NCBI GenBank assembly: GCA_016858145.1
Contig: JAEHOE010000103.1
Location: 372,001 to 436,000 of the forward strand
Length of the DNA: 64,000 bases
From: Edaphochlamys debaryana
Taxonomy: Eukaryota; Chlorophyta; Chlorophyceae; Chlamydomonadales
Direction: 5' to 3'
Part shown: in pieces, positions 44,501-62,323 of the stretch
Position numbering within the stretch: the first letter of the stretch is position 1
Layout: every line of letters begins with the position of its first letter
Position numbers and translations under genes: made by a program
Notes under the pieces: model-generated
Databases searched by the model: none
Told to the model about the DNA's origin: nothing
Seen by the model: only the letters and a program-made list of their open reading frames with translations

Positions 44501-47500
44501 GCTGCCGAGGTCACCGCTGGCAGAGTTCTCGGTGACGCTGGAGCTGTCAATCAGGAAGTCAGTCAGAGAACCTGTGTTCAGGTATAGAACGCCGCCCCAC
44601 GTCGCCTTGTTGGCCTGAACAGAGCTGCTGTCTGAGATTGTGCACTTCTTGATGTTGCCACTTGCGTACACCACACCGCCGCTAACGTTTGCCGTATTCC
44701 CCCACACACGGGAGCCGCTGATGAGCAGGCTTGTGATTGAGCCTCCGGTGGCGCACAGAACCGCGCCGAAACGGGCATAATTGCTGTTGATACGGGTCCC
44801 GGCTGCGAACGTGACGTTTACGATTGATCCATCTGATTGCAGCACGGCACCCACGTAGCCAGCGCGATTCTCGCTGAGCGTGCTGTTGATCACGATTATG
44901 TCGGCGAGGGAGCCAACCACAGATATGAACCCGCCAGTGCCTGCAGCAGCGCCGGTACCTTCGCCCAAAGCCATGTTCCCTGAGATAATCGAGTCCGTGA
45001 TGGTGAGGCCAGTAAATGCGCCGAGAGCTGCGTATAAGAAACCTCCATAGACACCCGTGTTATTGGCGATTAGGGACTGGCTGATGGTGATGCTGGATAT
45101 GTTTCCTTGATCAGCAGAAACGAAACCCCCTGAGCTCCCGGCATCTCCGCTGGCAGCGTTGTTGGAGACGTTCGAGCGGTTGACAAAGAAGTCAGACACG
45201 GATCCTTTTGCCAAGTAGAAAATGCCACCCCATGTGGCCCGATTGGCTTGGACGCTGCTGTCCGCCACCGTGATTCCCGTCATGTTGCCATTCGCATAGG
45301 CAAATCCGCCGCTGGTGCTTCCCGTATTCCCCCACACACGGGAGCCGCTGATGAGCAGGTCAGTAAATGAACCCAAGCCAGAGTACAGCACGCCACCCCA
45401 ACCGGCCTGATTGTGATACACACTGCTGTCCACTAGCTGAACTCTTTGAGCTCCGCCGTCCGCGGAAACTACACCGCCGCCGCTGCTGTTGGCCGTATTT
45501 CCCCACACGCTGGAACCGCTGATGAGCATATCTGTAAGGCGGCCAGCCGCACTCAAGACGGCTCCATTGCTGCTGGTAGCTTGATTGCTGTGTACGTGGG
45601 TGCCTTGAGAAATTGTGAGCCCACGCACATCACCCGCGGCGTACAGGACCCCACCGTAGGCTCCAGAATTGTTAAAGATCCAGCTGTCTGACGCAAAGGT
45701 GACATTAAGTAGTGTCGTCGCAGACCCGTTTGCAAAGAAGACGCCGCCGCCGCCGCCGCCGCCGCCGCCGCTGCTGTCAGCTGCTCGATTGCCGAAGATG
45801 CTCGAGTTGAGGACCAGGACGTTTGCCAGGTAGCCGGTCGACACAAAGGCGAAACCGCCGGAGCTGCCGCTTTCATCTCCTTTTGCAACGTTCTCCCAAA
45901 TGTTTGAGCCGTTGACTGTCAGCCCATCGACAGAGCCGTACACATACAGCGCGCCTCCGTACATGGCCGAATTCTGACGGGCTGAGCTGTTCCCCTTGAG
46001 CGTAAAGCCCACTACGTTGCCATTCGTGTACAGTACGCCGCCACTGACCCTTGCGCTGTTGCCGTACACATCTGTTGCGCCGGATATGTTGAAGCCCGTG
46101 CAGTTCCCAGAAATGAAAAACGTACCGCCATACTGGGCTGAGTTGTTCCATACACGGCTGCCTGACGTCAGCGTGATGTCATGCACGCTGCCAGCCACAT
46201 TAAAAACGCCACCGAGATATCCAGCTGTGTTGCCGGCGATGGAGCTCGCGCCGCTGATCTCCGTGCCCTGCATGTCAGCGCCAATGTACGCTGCGCCACC
46301 CGAGCCAGTCGTAGCTGTATTGCCCGCCAAGCTGCTATTTCTGATGATGAGCCCAGATAAGGAACCGTAGGCGTAGAGCACGCCCCCATCAGCGGCCTGA
46401 TTGAGCCTCACAGAGCTGCCGCTGATGCGCACTGAAGAGACGTTGCTGTTGCTGTAGAGCACGCCACCAGATCCCTCTACTGCTGTGTTGCCAACCACTG
46501 AGCTGCCATCAAGGGTGCTGAAGTTTATGGCATCGCCTAGCACACAAAGCGCGCCCCCGAACTGGGCTGAGTTGTGCATTAGCTCGGCGCCCGCAAGCTT
46601 GACATCATCGACGCTGCCCTCCACATATGCATAGCCACCGGCATATGAGGCAGTGTTGTTCAGGAGGCGGGCCCCGCGAGCAGCGCTGAAGCCCAAGAGG
46701 CTGCCACCACTCCAGAAGACTCCACCGTTTTGCCTCGCACTGTTCCATTGTACTGTGCTGGCGGTGATGGTCACATTTGATATGGATCCATAGGAGCAGG
46801 CGACGCCGCCAATGGCCTGATAGCCGTCAGCTGGAAGCTGGGCTGCCGGTGCTGCCGGGGCGTTGGCCGAAAGCGGAGGTTGTGGTGGAAAAAGCGCCGT
46901 GTTGGAGGCGACTGTGCTGCCGTTCTCCACAGCCATGCCCAACAAGCCGCCGCTGGTATGCAAGGCACCACCCCTCACAGCCGCGTTGCCTGACAGGCTG
47001 CTGTTGTAGAGGTAAACGTCCCTTATGCCACCGGCAGCCACCGATACGGCGCCGCCAGAGCCAAACCGTGCAGTGTTGTTGTCGAGAGCAGAGTCCTGAA
47101 GCCGCAGTCCTGATACTGTACCGTCCGCCACAAGCAGGGCACCGCCAGAGCCGGCGAGTGCACGGTTGCGGGAGACGGAGCTGCCGCCAATGAGGCGAAA
47201 GCAGGTGGCGTTGGCGCCCGACACGAAAACTGCACCGCCCCCCTCGGCGGCTGTGTTGCCACCAAGGCTGCTGGCATTCGTGAGGGCGATGTCCGCCGTA
47301 GCCGCTGCATCATGAGGGGCTGGAGTTGGCCCCAAAAAGACAGCCCCGCCCCACACGGCGCTGTTGTTGGCTGCAGCGGAAGCCTCCATGGCCACAAGAA
47401 TCTGTGGGCAGCGGCCGGACGTAGGTAGGGCAACGACGGGTCAGTGGCTGGATGGGTCAAGTTGGGCAGGCACGTAAAAGCTGTCTTAACAATGACACAC

Positions 47501-48779
47501 CGCTTATAACCGCATGAAAACAAGGCCCCAGCTCACCCCGCCCCCCAATCGAAGGCACTGCTTACCTCTTGCGAGGACCCAGCTACCGACAGCGCTCCAC
47601 CACATCCGCCGGTGTTGCTAGAGAGGGCCGTGTTGTGAAGCGCCACGGCAACGGCCCCCATGCCTGACTGCCGCCCACCGGGGGTGAGAACCAGCACAGC
47701 TCCGAAGCCCAGAGCGCCAGAGGCCGCTAAGCTTGGCCCCGCCGGAGGGGCCCCCGCCGGCGGTGAGCTAATACCGACGGAGCATGACGCTCCGTAAGGC
47801 TCCGCAAACCCCCTCACGGTGTTTCCAGTGAAGTTGCTGTCCGTAATGCTTATCGCTTGGGCTGTTGGCGAGGTGGCAGGGTCAAGGGGCCGGCCGGTGC
47901 CGGCCTCGCCCCCATCCTCGCCAGAGCTTAGCAGGAGGCAGGCCCAGCCGCTCGCCCCTGTCACGTCGTGGCAGGCCATGCCCTGAACGTCAGCCCGCCG
48001 TAGGGCCCCCGCGATGCGTACCGCCCCAAACGCGGCGGCTGGGGGCGACGGGGCTGTCAGGCCCGCAAGCGTCATGTTTCGAATGGACAGCTCTGCGCAG
48101 CCCAGGACCTCCAGCAGAGGCCCGGCAGGGCTGAGCGGCATGTCGGACAGGACTGAGTCGACCAGCCGCAGGCGGGGAATACCCACGATTGTGAGACCCC
48201 AGTCCGGTAAGCCGCCGCCGCCGCCACTGGTGTTGGCGACTGGCTGGCGGAGTGAGATGCGGACGCCTGAGAGCTGAGCCCGGCCTCCTTGCCCTCCGGT
48301 GCCTCCCCCGCCGCCTGTGCTGCTGTTGTTGAGCCAGGAGTACAGCTCAGCTCCCGCCCGGACCTCCACTGAAGTATTAGAGCCCTCGGAACTGCCCCCC
48401 GCGTCTGCCCAGCAGGCGAGGCGGAAAGCTGCCGGGGGCCCTTGCGCGGCTGTCCCATTGCCGGGGGCTGCGCCCCCGCCGCCACCAAGGCTCCCGATGA
48501 GGCTGATGCTGCAGGCCACCAGCGGCAGCGTCTCTTCCGTGCCAGCTAGAGAGAGAGCAGAAAGCGAGCCTGCCCGTGGAGGGAAGACGGCTGAGTGTCA
48601 GGTAGTCAGTCCAAGGCCCTAGCAGGCATGGAGGAGCAACCCTCACAGCGTGCAGGCGTCAAGCACCGATCTGCTTTCTTGAACTAGAAACAGCATGGTT
48701 CACAAGTATATTCTCTCCCGCCAACATGCTCACCCGCAGCTAGCAGCCACGTCAAAGCAGATCTCCACAGGAACCATGC
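35521..48779 (-). CDS. Giant PMP-repeat, multi-pass membrane protein (about 3,700 aa)
   Basis: Exons 5' to 3' (complement): about 48779-48734 (provisional), 48545-47566, 47401-41783 (5619 nt), 41625-39933, 39756-39554, 39450-39163, 38983-38495, 38383-38363 (21 nt), 38147-37282, 37148-36957, 36818-36779, 36615 to about 36525, 36360-36175, 35946-35521 (TGA). Phases agree for all but the ends marked about. The first exon carries a signal-like stretch (WFLWRSALTWLLAA); its ATG was not found. About 2,500 residues follow of repeats resembling chlamydial polymorphic-membrane-protein units (GNTA..GG, N.A..GGV.Y), likely a beta-helix, with many N-glycosylation sites. Next come Cys-rich segments (DGICHPCLSGAYCPGG; CAPGYGGRLCATCQPG) and about eight membrane helices with VYGYLYHRYR and QPFFYFESVKQLQ, as in other algal PMP-repeat proteins. 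The role is unknown; a surface adhesin or sensor is plausible. Confidence 0.85.
38291..38311. repeat. ATT microsatellite in a PMP-gene intron
   Basis: About seven ATT units stand out in otherwise GC-rich sequence, inside the intron between the 21-nt exon (38363-38383) and exon 37282-38147. Confidence 0.95.
44241..45503 (-). repeat. Higher-order tandem repeat of about 630 bp in the PMP exon
   Basis: Segments about 44241-44873 and 44874-45503 align along their length, each carrying several PMP units (about 210 aa). Matching landmarks sit 630-633 bp apart: the 27-bp stretch reading ACACGGGAGCCGCTGATGAG in part (near 44706 and 45337), and the segments starting near 44505 and 45135. A third, weaker landmark occurs near 45505. 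Confidence 0.75.
45742..45770 (-). repeat. CCG trinucleotide run coding for polyglycine
   Basis: About nine CCG units inside the 5.6-kb PMP exon read as a run of Gly on the minus strand, between SSG and VFFANG. The run stays in frame and replaces a normal GG of the PMP repeat. Confidence 0.9.
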
Positions 48780-51700
48780 GGCAGCGCTCCAACGGCTACC
48801 AGATCTGCATGTTCATTTGGGGAGAAGCGAGCTTGACGCCCTGACCACACCTGACCGCAGATGGAGAGTACCGCATACGGCCACCGAGCATTGTTGAGCA
48901 GCATCGACCATCTCTAGGGAGGGCCTTCGGGTGCGAAGGATCCTAGGGCACGCATGTGCAAGGGTGCAGGGACGACGCGGCAGCCGCGCCCCCACCTCAC
49001 TCCACACCAGGCTTCAACCCAGGCCCCCTCCCCCTCCTCGCCCCTCATCGTGGGCACCGCAATCTACCCCCACCCCACCCGCAGTATTAGAAAAACAGGA
49101 GGGTCTGTGCCCAAGTTTGCACTTTTCTTTCTGTTCTTGGCGAGTGGGGGGAATCCAGAACCGCCCTTTGCCCACGTGTGGACCGAAGGCATCGTGCCGA
49201 CTGTGTCGCCCGACCGGCCACGCCACGCCTCGCACATTTGTATAAAGGTAAGCGCTAACCGGGCCGCTCCCCAGCCGGCCCCGCGTTCGCAGAGCTGTCG
49301 TCAACGTGCGCGCCATTCAGAAGTTCAGCTCCGCTTCGCCCGGGCGCTCACCTCATACGAGCAAGCTGCTTTCTTCCAACTCCTTCCGCTCAGCTCGCCT
49401 CGCCTCGCAAGGCACGCGAAAGACTCCGCCAGTGCAAGCACCTCTTTCCGCTTGGTATCCTAGTGTGACATACGCAGTGTAATACAAAGCCACAGCGGGA
49501 AGATTGAAATGCCCAAAGCGCTTGTACTAGAGTTGGTCGGCATCCTGCACTCTTGCAGTTCTCACACTCGCGTCCGTTGTCAGGAGTGACTGTACTCGTA
49601 GGTGGAGCGTATTATGGAGGGCAAGAAAGCAACTCGCAGTTTGGCCGGGCCCGCCACGGGCCCTCGAGGTGGTCCCAGGCCCGACACGACCCATGCACGT
49701 CGAGGCTGGAGGCGGCCGGTGTGGGGGGACTTCGGGATAACGTCCTGTCATGGCACGTCTGGCACCTGCTGCAAACGATACACAACAGCCCCGCCCTCTC
49801 CCCCTCCACGTCATACGGGTGAACGAAGGCAACGAGTCACATGCCTCCGAGCGACCTGTCCGCTGTCCCCCGAGTGGGATTGCACACGACCCTCGGGCTT
49901 GCACGGGAGAAGTTTCGGGATGGCGTACTGTCCTGACAACTTTGGCAGCCGCAACCGATGCACAACAGGCACGCCGTCTCCCCCTCCACGTCATACGACC
50001 CCCAAGTCCTCCCAAAGAGTCCTCACCACTGCCATTCTCGTTCGCGAGCCAGTCCGCATCTTCAATCCCATGGGAACCGACCAACAATCCTTGGGGGAGG
50101 AGGCCTCGGCTCCTGGCCCCTGAGGGCCCTGACTAGCAGCCCCTGACATAGGCAAAGGCCCCTGGCGTTGTGCTGAAGCCGTCTCCGCAGTGCCAGCATG
50201 AACTCTCGCACCTTACCTACTGGCCCTGTCGCTCGACAAGCAGTTGCGGATATCATCCCGCCAGGGCGCCTTTCGCCGAATCTATCAGAGCGAGGTTCCA
50301 CAGAACGTGTTCTGCTTCGTTTCCGCATCCCTGATCAGCCTGATAGGCTAGGATTGGCCCCGAAAGATTGCGGGCCGCAGGCGGGGCGGGCGTGCCTCCT
50401 CCCCCCTACCTGCCGCATCATTGCCCGCTGGTCACCTCTCTCACTGAAAGACAATGCTTGGGGGGGGGAGAAAGACCAAGTAAGGTGATGCAGCTTTTGC
50501 TGAACTGGGGACGACAGGGGACCCCCGCGGATGAAGCCCACACAGTGTGGGCCCCCACCCCCGGGTGTGGGCCCGGCGGGTGTGCGGCCCGGGGGTCCCT
50601 AGCGCTGACGTGTGCAGCGCATGCAGCGTAGTCCGGTCTGTCCGGACACCGACCGGCCCGGCGGTGCGGACCTGACTGACTCCACGCAAGCCAATAGCGC
50701 ACACACCGGTAGCTCCCAAACCCCGACTTGCTAGGCCACAAGGTTCGTGTCCGCTGCGCCATATGTACGCCCAGCAACCGGCCGGCACCTAGGCGCAACA
50801 TTGCTGCCGTCACGCAAGAACCCGCATCCCCCGCATGCCATCCTCCCACACCCGCGTACGGTGGCCATCTATCCTTGAAGCCAAATGTAAGATTCATCGG
50901 CCCAGTGCTGAAGGCCAGGCAGGGGACGCTGGGGGACGCGGAGGGCACGCGCAGCTCCGGGCCCCAGTCACCTTGCGGCCATGGCAACATCAAGCAGGGT
51001 GCGTGGCGTAGGGGTGCGGCGAGGGGTGCGGCGGCGGGTCCCGGGTGCGTCCCGGCCACTCGTATGGAAGGAAGTCCGACTGTTACTGCGATTGCCAAGT
51101 AACAGAACCAGAGCGCCCCGAGAAGTTTGAGCTCTAAAGCTAGTGGGCCGACATGCGCATCTGGCGACGACCTCGGGCCGCCGGCAACTTGCGATGCTCA
51201 CGTCAGAGCGGCACGTTTGATGCGCGTATGAGCTGTGGTGGGCTTCGGGAGCCTGCGGCTGCGTGATGAAGGGCGACAATGCGGGCCAGGGTGGGCCAAG
51301 GAAGGTGCTGGGCTAGCTGGGCCCGAGTCAAGGAAGGTGCTGGACCCGGGGTGATGGCCCGGCGTGCACGAGCGAGGCGAGGCACCCCGATTAGCGGCGA
51401 TGCCCAGCTCAGAGCGGCACGACGAAGGAGACTACGAACGGAGCTGGGCTTCGCAGGCACCTGCGCGGCCCGAAGGCGTGAGGCGTGCGGACGTTGTGCC
51501 GAGCACGTAGAGAGAGGCCGAGCGCGGGGGCAAGGTCGCTCGTGGGCCCGCCGAAGCGGCCTCCGAAACGGTCAAGCGATACTAAACGATCTCCTCAGCC
51601 ACACGAGGCATTCCATGGGGCGGCAGGGCGCGAAAAGATTTACCCACCAAGTTTGTGACCGTTGGCCATCCCGGAAATGCTGTCGCACAGCGCACGCACG

Positions 51701-52870
51701 GCGACCCACATACCGCAGCTCGCTCCTTCCACTACGCTGTTACTACTGCAAGGTCCTGGCCGGGTAAACGAGCCGCGCCGTGCGGCGGTCGCGAAGATGG
51801 CTCGCGCGATGCTGACAGTATCTCGCTCGGCGCTCGCTATCTCGGGCCCCCGCTGGCGACGGGACCTCCGTCCCAGGCTCTTGTATCGCTAGGCGGGGTC
51901 GGGCGCGCGATTGCGGCCTCCCTGCACGCGCAAGACAACTGAAGACACATCCGAGACACTCCGACACCGATCTCGGGATACATGGGCTGCATAATTAGAA
52001 GGTAACTGAAGTGAAGCCGTTGCCCGGGTTGAGCAGGGGAGGAGGGGGGACGGGGGAGGCTGGATGGGGTGGAGGAAGCGTGCAGACAGCTGGCAACAGC
52101 TGTGAGCCCAGCAGGGCATTGCGCAGCAGCTGTGGCTCTCTCATGGCCTCACAACGAAATTCAAAGGGAGCTTAAGCCGGAAGGGGCCAGTCGGGGTGCA
52201 GGCTTCTCCCGGGGAGCGAGGTCAGAGGTGGCCGGGCCTGCCGGGGGTTGTGGGCCCAAGGATGTTGCACGCGAGGTGGCCGCGCCTTCCATCAGCGTCA
52301 ACCCGCTGTGTGTCAGTCAGTCGATAGATGTAGTGTCTACTGATGACGCCCATGCCCGCTTCGCGGGGCCGTGTTTTGTCAATGCAGCCGCCAATGTCCG
52401 TTCGCGCCGACCCCGGCGACTCAGCTGCCGATCCAGCGCTGGAGCTTTGCGCTATTATCGATGGAGTATAGCGAGCAAAGCCGCAGGCCCCAAAGCGCCA
52501 CGTCTCAAAAGGCGCTCGCGAGGATGGCTGCGAAGTCCGCCGAGGATGGCGTTTGTTTGCCTCCGGAAGCGCTCAAAGCTCGCCCCCAGCATGTAGATCA
52601 TTGTAGTGATCTCTGACAGGCGTTTCGAGCACTCCTGATTTTTGTGCATTTGGCGACGGCATCCCGACCTGCACGCGAGACGCCGCGCCCGAGCTCGCTG
52701 GGGTCGCGCTGCGAGGCGCTGAAGACTGAGGCCTCGAGCGGCCACCTCCGAGAGTTTCCGAGACCGGCGACCCTGGGTCTGTTCTCCGAAACCCGGATGC
52801 TCTAGCGAGAGACGGCTTAAAGATACTCGTCGACCTGCTGTTACTGTGGCTCTCCTCCACATCCACCCTT
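48780..52870. other. Gene-poor 4.1-kb region
   Basis: It should contain the PMP-gene promoter and the KatG-C 3' UTR. I see no recognisable coding exon. It contains diverged direct repeats at 49728-50008, an imperfect palindrome near 50535-50585, and a repeated AAGGAAGGTGCTGG near 51300 and 51329. The open frames over 150 codons (50418-51098 minus, 49527-50087 minus, 52069-52596 plus) have no family features. Confidence 0.45.
49728..50008. repeat. Diverged direct repeat, two units about 187 bp apart
   Basis: Units at about 49728-49820 and 49915-50008 share TTCGGGAT, CACAACAG and a longer ending (CTCCCCCTCCACGTCATACG). On the minus strand both encode a Cys-containing stretch beginning RMTWRGR. 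They may be remnants of a repeated exon or a mobile element. Confidence 0.7.
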
Positions 52871-58745
<5,875 letters not shown>

Positions 58746-59641
58746 GTGCGAAGAGTGCCCGGCGGGACGGCCCGCGCTGATCTAGGGTGATGAATTGGGT
58801 GTCGACACAGTCGGTGGCTGTCGGTGAGCAACAGGAAGTGGCGGACGGGGATGCACATGTGGCCAGCACCTTGGCACGTGCATTCTGCGACACGAACCCG
58901 GCCTGTTACCCCTGCTCCCCTGCACACACACAAGACTCCAACAAACAAAAAGAACGAGACAATATATGCAGCAATGCTTCCGGTGTCTTCTATGCGCAAA
59001 GATAGTTTGTGGCATCGCGGGCTGGGCGTGAATCGCATGTGATTCCTGGTGGGGTAATACTGGAGGGCTGGGTAATACTGGTGGCCCCCCGGCCCCCGCA
59101 GAGCGGGGACACGGGGCTGCTTCACCTATACGATGCGGCTTCTTGCCACGTTGTTCTCGTCAAATTCCGCAGAGCGGGGACACGGCAGTACGGACACGGC
59201 AAGTGTGGGGCTAGCACAACACTTGAACTGCGGCCTACCGGCCCCCACTTGAGAGCTCTCAGACTCAGCGGCCGATATATGCGGCTGGTGATACGGCATA
59301 CAGCATGTGGGGCCATGCAGCATGTGGGGCCAGAAACAACACATCAGTCCGATTCGGTCCAATCAAGACAGGCTGTGAGCAGCAGCACAGCATTCCCGTT
59401 ATCGAGAAGCCGTCATCTGTCCTGGCACATAGAGTTTGCCATCAAGACCGCACCCGAGTACATATCAAGTAGCCGCAGGACCCTGGCAGCTCACCCGCGT
59501 AACCCACGTACGTCACGACCCCCTGGCCAAACCGTCGCTTTGCTTGACTTGCTTTGCTTGCCCCCGCCGGCCCGCCCCCCTCGGCGGCCTTATGGACGTA
59601 ATGGACAGCATCCCGACCTTAGGGGCACACCCCAAGTCGGC
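58746..59641. other. Region upstream of KatG copy C (CutC 3' flank)
   Basis: Both neighbours are on the minus strand, so it holds the CutC 3' UTR and the KatG-C promoter. No gene is seen. It has small direct repeats: a 17-bp unit with GCATGTGGGGCCA twice at 59299-59333, GCAGAGCGGGGACACGG near 59098 and 59168, and GGGTAATACTGG near 59053 and 59070. Confidence 0.5.
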
Positions 59642-61608
59642 CTACCCCCCCTTGACTGCATTTAGCAGGGCCCTGACGGTGTCAGCGTCTGTCGTGTTCC
59701 ACTCGTAGTCCTGACGGCCATGGAAAAAGGGGAGAATAGCTTGGCAGGAGGGAGAGAGGCGGGGCACGGGAGCAAAGCAGCAAGCACCTCCAACCGCCTG
59801 AGTTCCATACGACCAGCAGCACAATACGTTGCCCTCTTCCCCGCCACGCACCTTGGGTGGGTGCGGCGAGCACATGCTCATGCCGGGGCGCCGGTAGGTC
59901 ATGGCGCTGGCGTGGCGCCTGAAGGGGGGCGTGGGACAGGGCACGTGTGGGTGGGCGGATCTGGCGCGCGGTGCGGTTAGATGAGGTATCCGTCCTCCAC
60001 CTTGAACCAACGCTATCAATCTAGCCATCCGTCTATTGCAAGACGTAGCTTGATCTCGCCTTGGGCGCCGTTACCCGATCCCCACATAAGCGTCCATCTC
60101 CTGTTTCCCCCACGCCGTCCCCCCTCCGCCCCCCCCCACACACGGAGCAGCCCCTGACCCACACGCCCCACCTCTTGGCGGCGCTGTGGATCTCAGTCAC
60201 CCCCGTCAGCCGGACCAGCTCCTGCAGTGGCGACACCCCGGGGCATGACCGGAGTGAGGCCACACTCCCGGGTTGGACAGCGCAGGGCCTCGGCAGCCCG
60301 CAATCGCAGCTCTCCCGGGGGCCAACGTTGTGTGTCCAAGCACCGCAAGCACAAGGGGCCGGTCTCAGGTGCCCAAGCACCGCAGCCTTCAACGCCTCCT
60401 TTCCCCTCCACCCGTAGACTGCGCGTGCGAGTTTTCTGCACACGCCCAGAAATTGCACCAACACCGGTGCACCCGACAACCTACCGCGGCCATGTCGGGC
60501 GCGACGCCGCCCCCCGCCAGCACCCTGATGCGCCCCGCGGCCTGCGTGCACAGCGCCGCTAGCGTGCCGGCGCCCTGCGGGGGTGCGTCGCATGGGAATC
60601 CAACGTAGGAACGCTAGGCAGGATGGCCGCTTTGGTGAAGCCAAGATGGAGCTTACTCCCCCGCCTCAGCGCCCAGGCTGTGCTTTACGCCGCAGGGGCA
60701 CGAGGGGGCGCTCAGGCCTTCGCGCACAGCTGTCCGGCCCCACCTGAAGGGCCGTGGGCTCTCCACCGCTGGTGAGCACCCGAGGGATGCCCAGCCGGAC
60801 AAGGGTGTCCAGGGCCTGCGGGAGGGAACAAGGGGGGGGAGAAGGACAGTGAGCGTGGGTGCGGCGGTAAGCTAGTAAAGATGACGCCGCAGCTGACAGC
60901 AAGCTGCACGTACAAGACATGCTTAGCCCTCCACCTCCCCATGCATCCAATCCTACCTGTGGGAGGTCCGGCGTCATGTCGAATGCGCGGTGGAAGGTTG
61001 CGTCCAGGCCCTGACAGTAGGGGGGAGGGGAGCGAGGAGAAGCCGTTGGTTCCTCCGGAGCCGAACCCCACGCGAATCCCCAGATGCAGGGCTTAAACGC
61101 CTCTCCTCCACCCTCGGCTCCGTGCCCGTCCCCGGTTACGTATACGCCTCCCCCGTCGCTCGGCCTCCCACCGTACCAGTTGTTTGGCCTGGGACCAGAG
61201 GCGCTCGGTTGCGGAGGCATCCACCGTGCCATCCGCACGGAGGGCGCCGAACACGACGCCGTCCGCTCCAAGAGCTTTGGCCTGTCGAATGTCCTCCAGC
61301 ATCACCTAGAAGCAGCTTCGGGAGCGTTGCTTGAGATGGAGTCGCCACGTTAGCGACTTCCGACAGTCGCGGACAGAATGCGAGCGACTCGCCTGTTGCT
61401 CCTCTTCGCTGAAGAGGAAGTCGCCGCCACGTGGGCGCACCATCACCATAAGTGCTCCGGAGAACGCTGCACGGCAGGCCTTGACGAGGCCCGCTGACGG
61501 AGAAATGCCCCCCTCAACGAGGGCCGAACACAGCTCCACCCGCTGGGCCCCCCCGGCCTGGGCGGCCGCAGCACCGTGAGCGCTATCGATGCAGACCTCG
61601 AGCAACAT
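59642..61608 (-). CDS. cutC: CutC family protein, 8 exons, 248 aa
   Basis: Exons 5' to 3' (complement): 61393-61608, 61177-61305, 60957-61010, 60744-60815, 60485-60574, 60172-60221, 59852-59918, 59642-59710 (TAG). All phases agree (747 nt). The product starts [13 protein letters not shown] and has family landmarks in order: [112 protein letters not shown]. The length matches bacterial CutC. The fold is a TIM barrel. The name comes from copper tolerance in E. coli, but the family's biochemical role is not firmly established. No targeting signal is seen, so it is probably cytosolic. Intron 1 begins with GC (GCGAGT). Confidence 0.95.
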
Positions 61609-62323
61609 TGCGTGGAGCTCGCCGCTGCTAATGGGGCTACCCGGTGTGCGGTGCGGAGGATGGTCGGCGCCGGTGTCAGGGAGTGTCGGGTACTAATAGA
61701 GATAGTTGGGGTGTGGCGCCGGGATAGCTTCTGTAGACCCACAGGTTTAGACAGTTACAAATACATGGCTTGCAATCCAAGTGACTGCCAGCGGGGGTCA
61801 GCACATCATGGCACCACAAGCACATGCACGCAGTACGGCTCTGTGTGATGATGGGAGTCGGTGCAGAGATGCGGGAGTGCTGCACCAGACTCAGAAGTCA
61901 GCGGGGGGTGGGGGACGAGCATTGTGTTGAGGACGGGGAGGCGAGAGGTGTATGGGAAGGCGGGCCAGGCTGGTGAGGGCCGGGAGCAGGCGTGGCCGGT
62001 GAAACACATGCCGCATCAAGAGCGCCAGCCACCGAACGTGATCACCGGCAAACCTATTGCTTCACCTCCACAGCATCTCACTGTGTTATGCTTTCTTGGT
62101 CAGAGATAGAAGACCGGTCACCGCACGGACCGCCCAATCGGAACGTACCAGACTAGCCCTGGGCAGAGGCAAAGCGCAGCCAATAAGTGTGACTTGACTG
62201 ACCTTGAGGGCACATACTAACTCGGAATGCGCGTTGCGTGAAGCCCTCGGCCAAATTCGCGCCGGGATGGCCGCTGTGGGCCACGTTGCGCATCTTTGGG
62301 GCCTCAGATAGCAAGGCAACGTA
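61609..62323. promoter_or_regulatory. Divergent promoter region between CutC and the BEACH gene
   Basis: The CutC start (minus) and the BEACH-gene start (plus) are 715 bp apart and face away from each other, so this stretch carries both promoters. I see no gene. A TATA-like box was not found with confidence. Confidence 0.5.

Noticed and set aside
50535..50585. Imperfect GC-rich palindrome as a possible MITE or terminator
   Set aside because: The arms are short and imperfect, with no target duplication; expected by chance in such sequence.
50418..51098. 226-codon minus-strand frame
   Set aside because: Low-complexity translation with no conserved segment or supporting splice signals.
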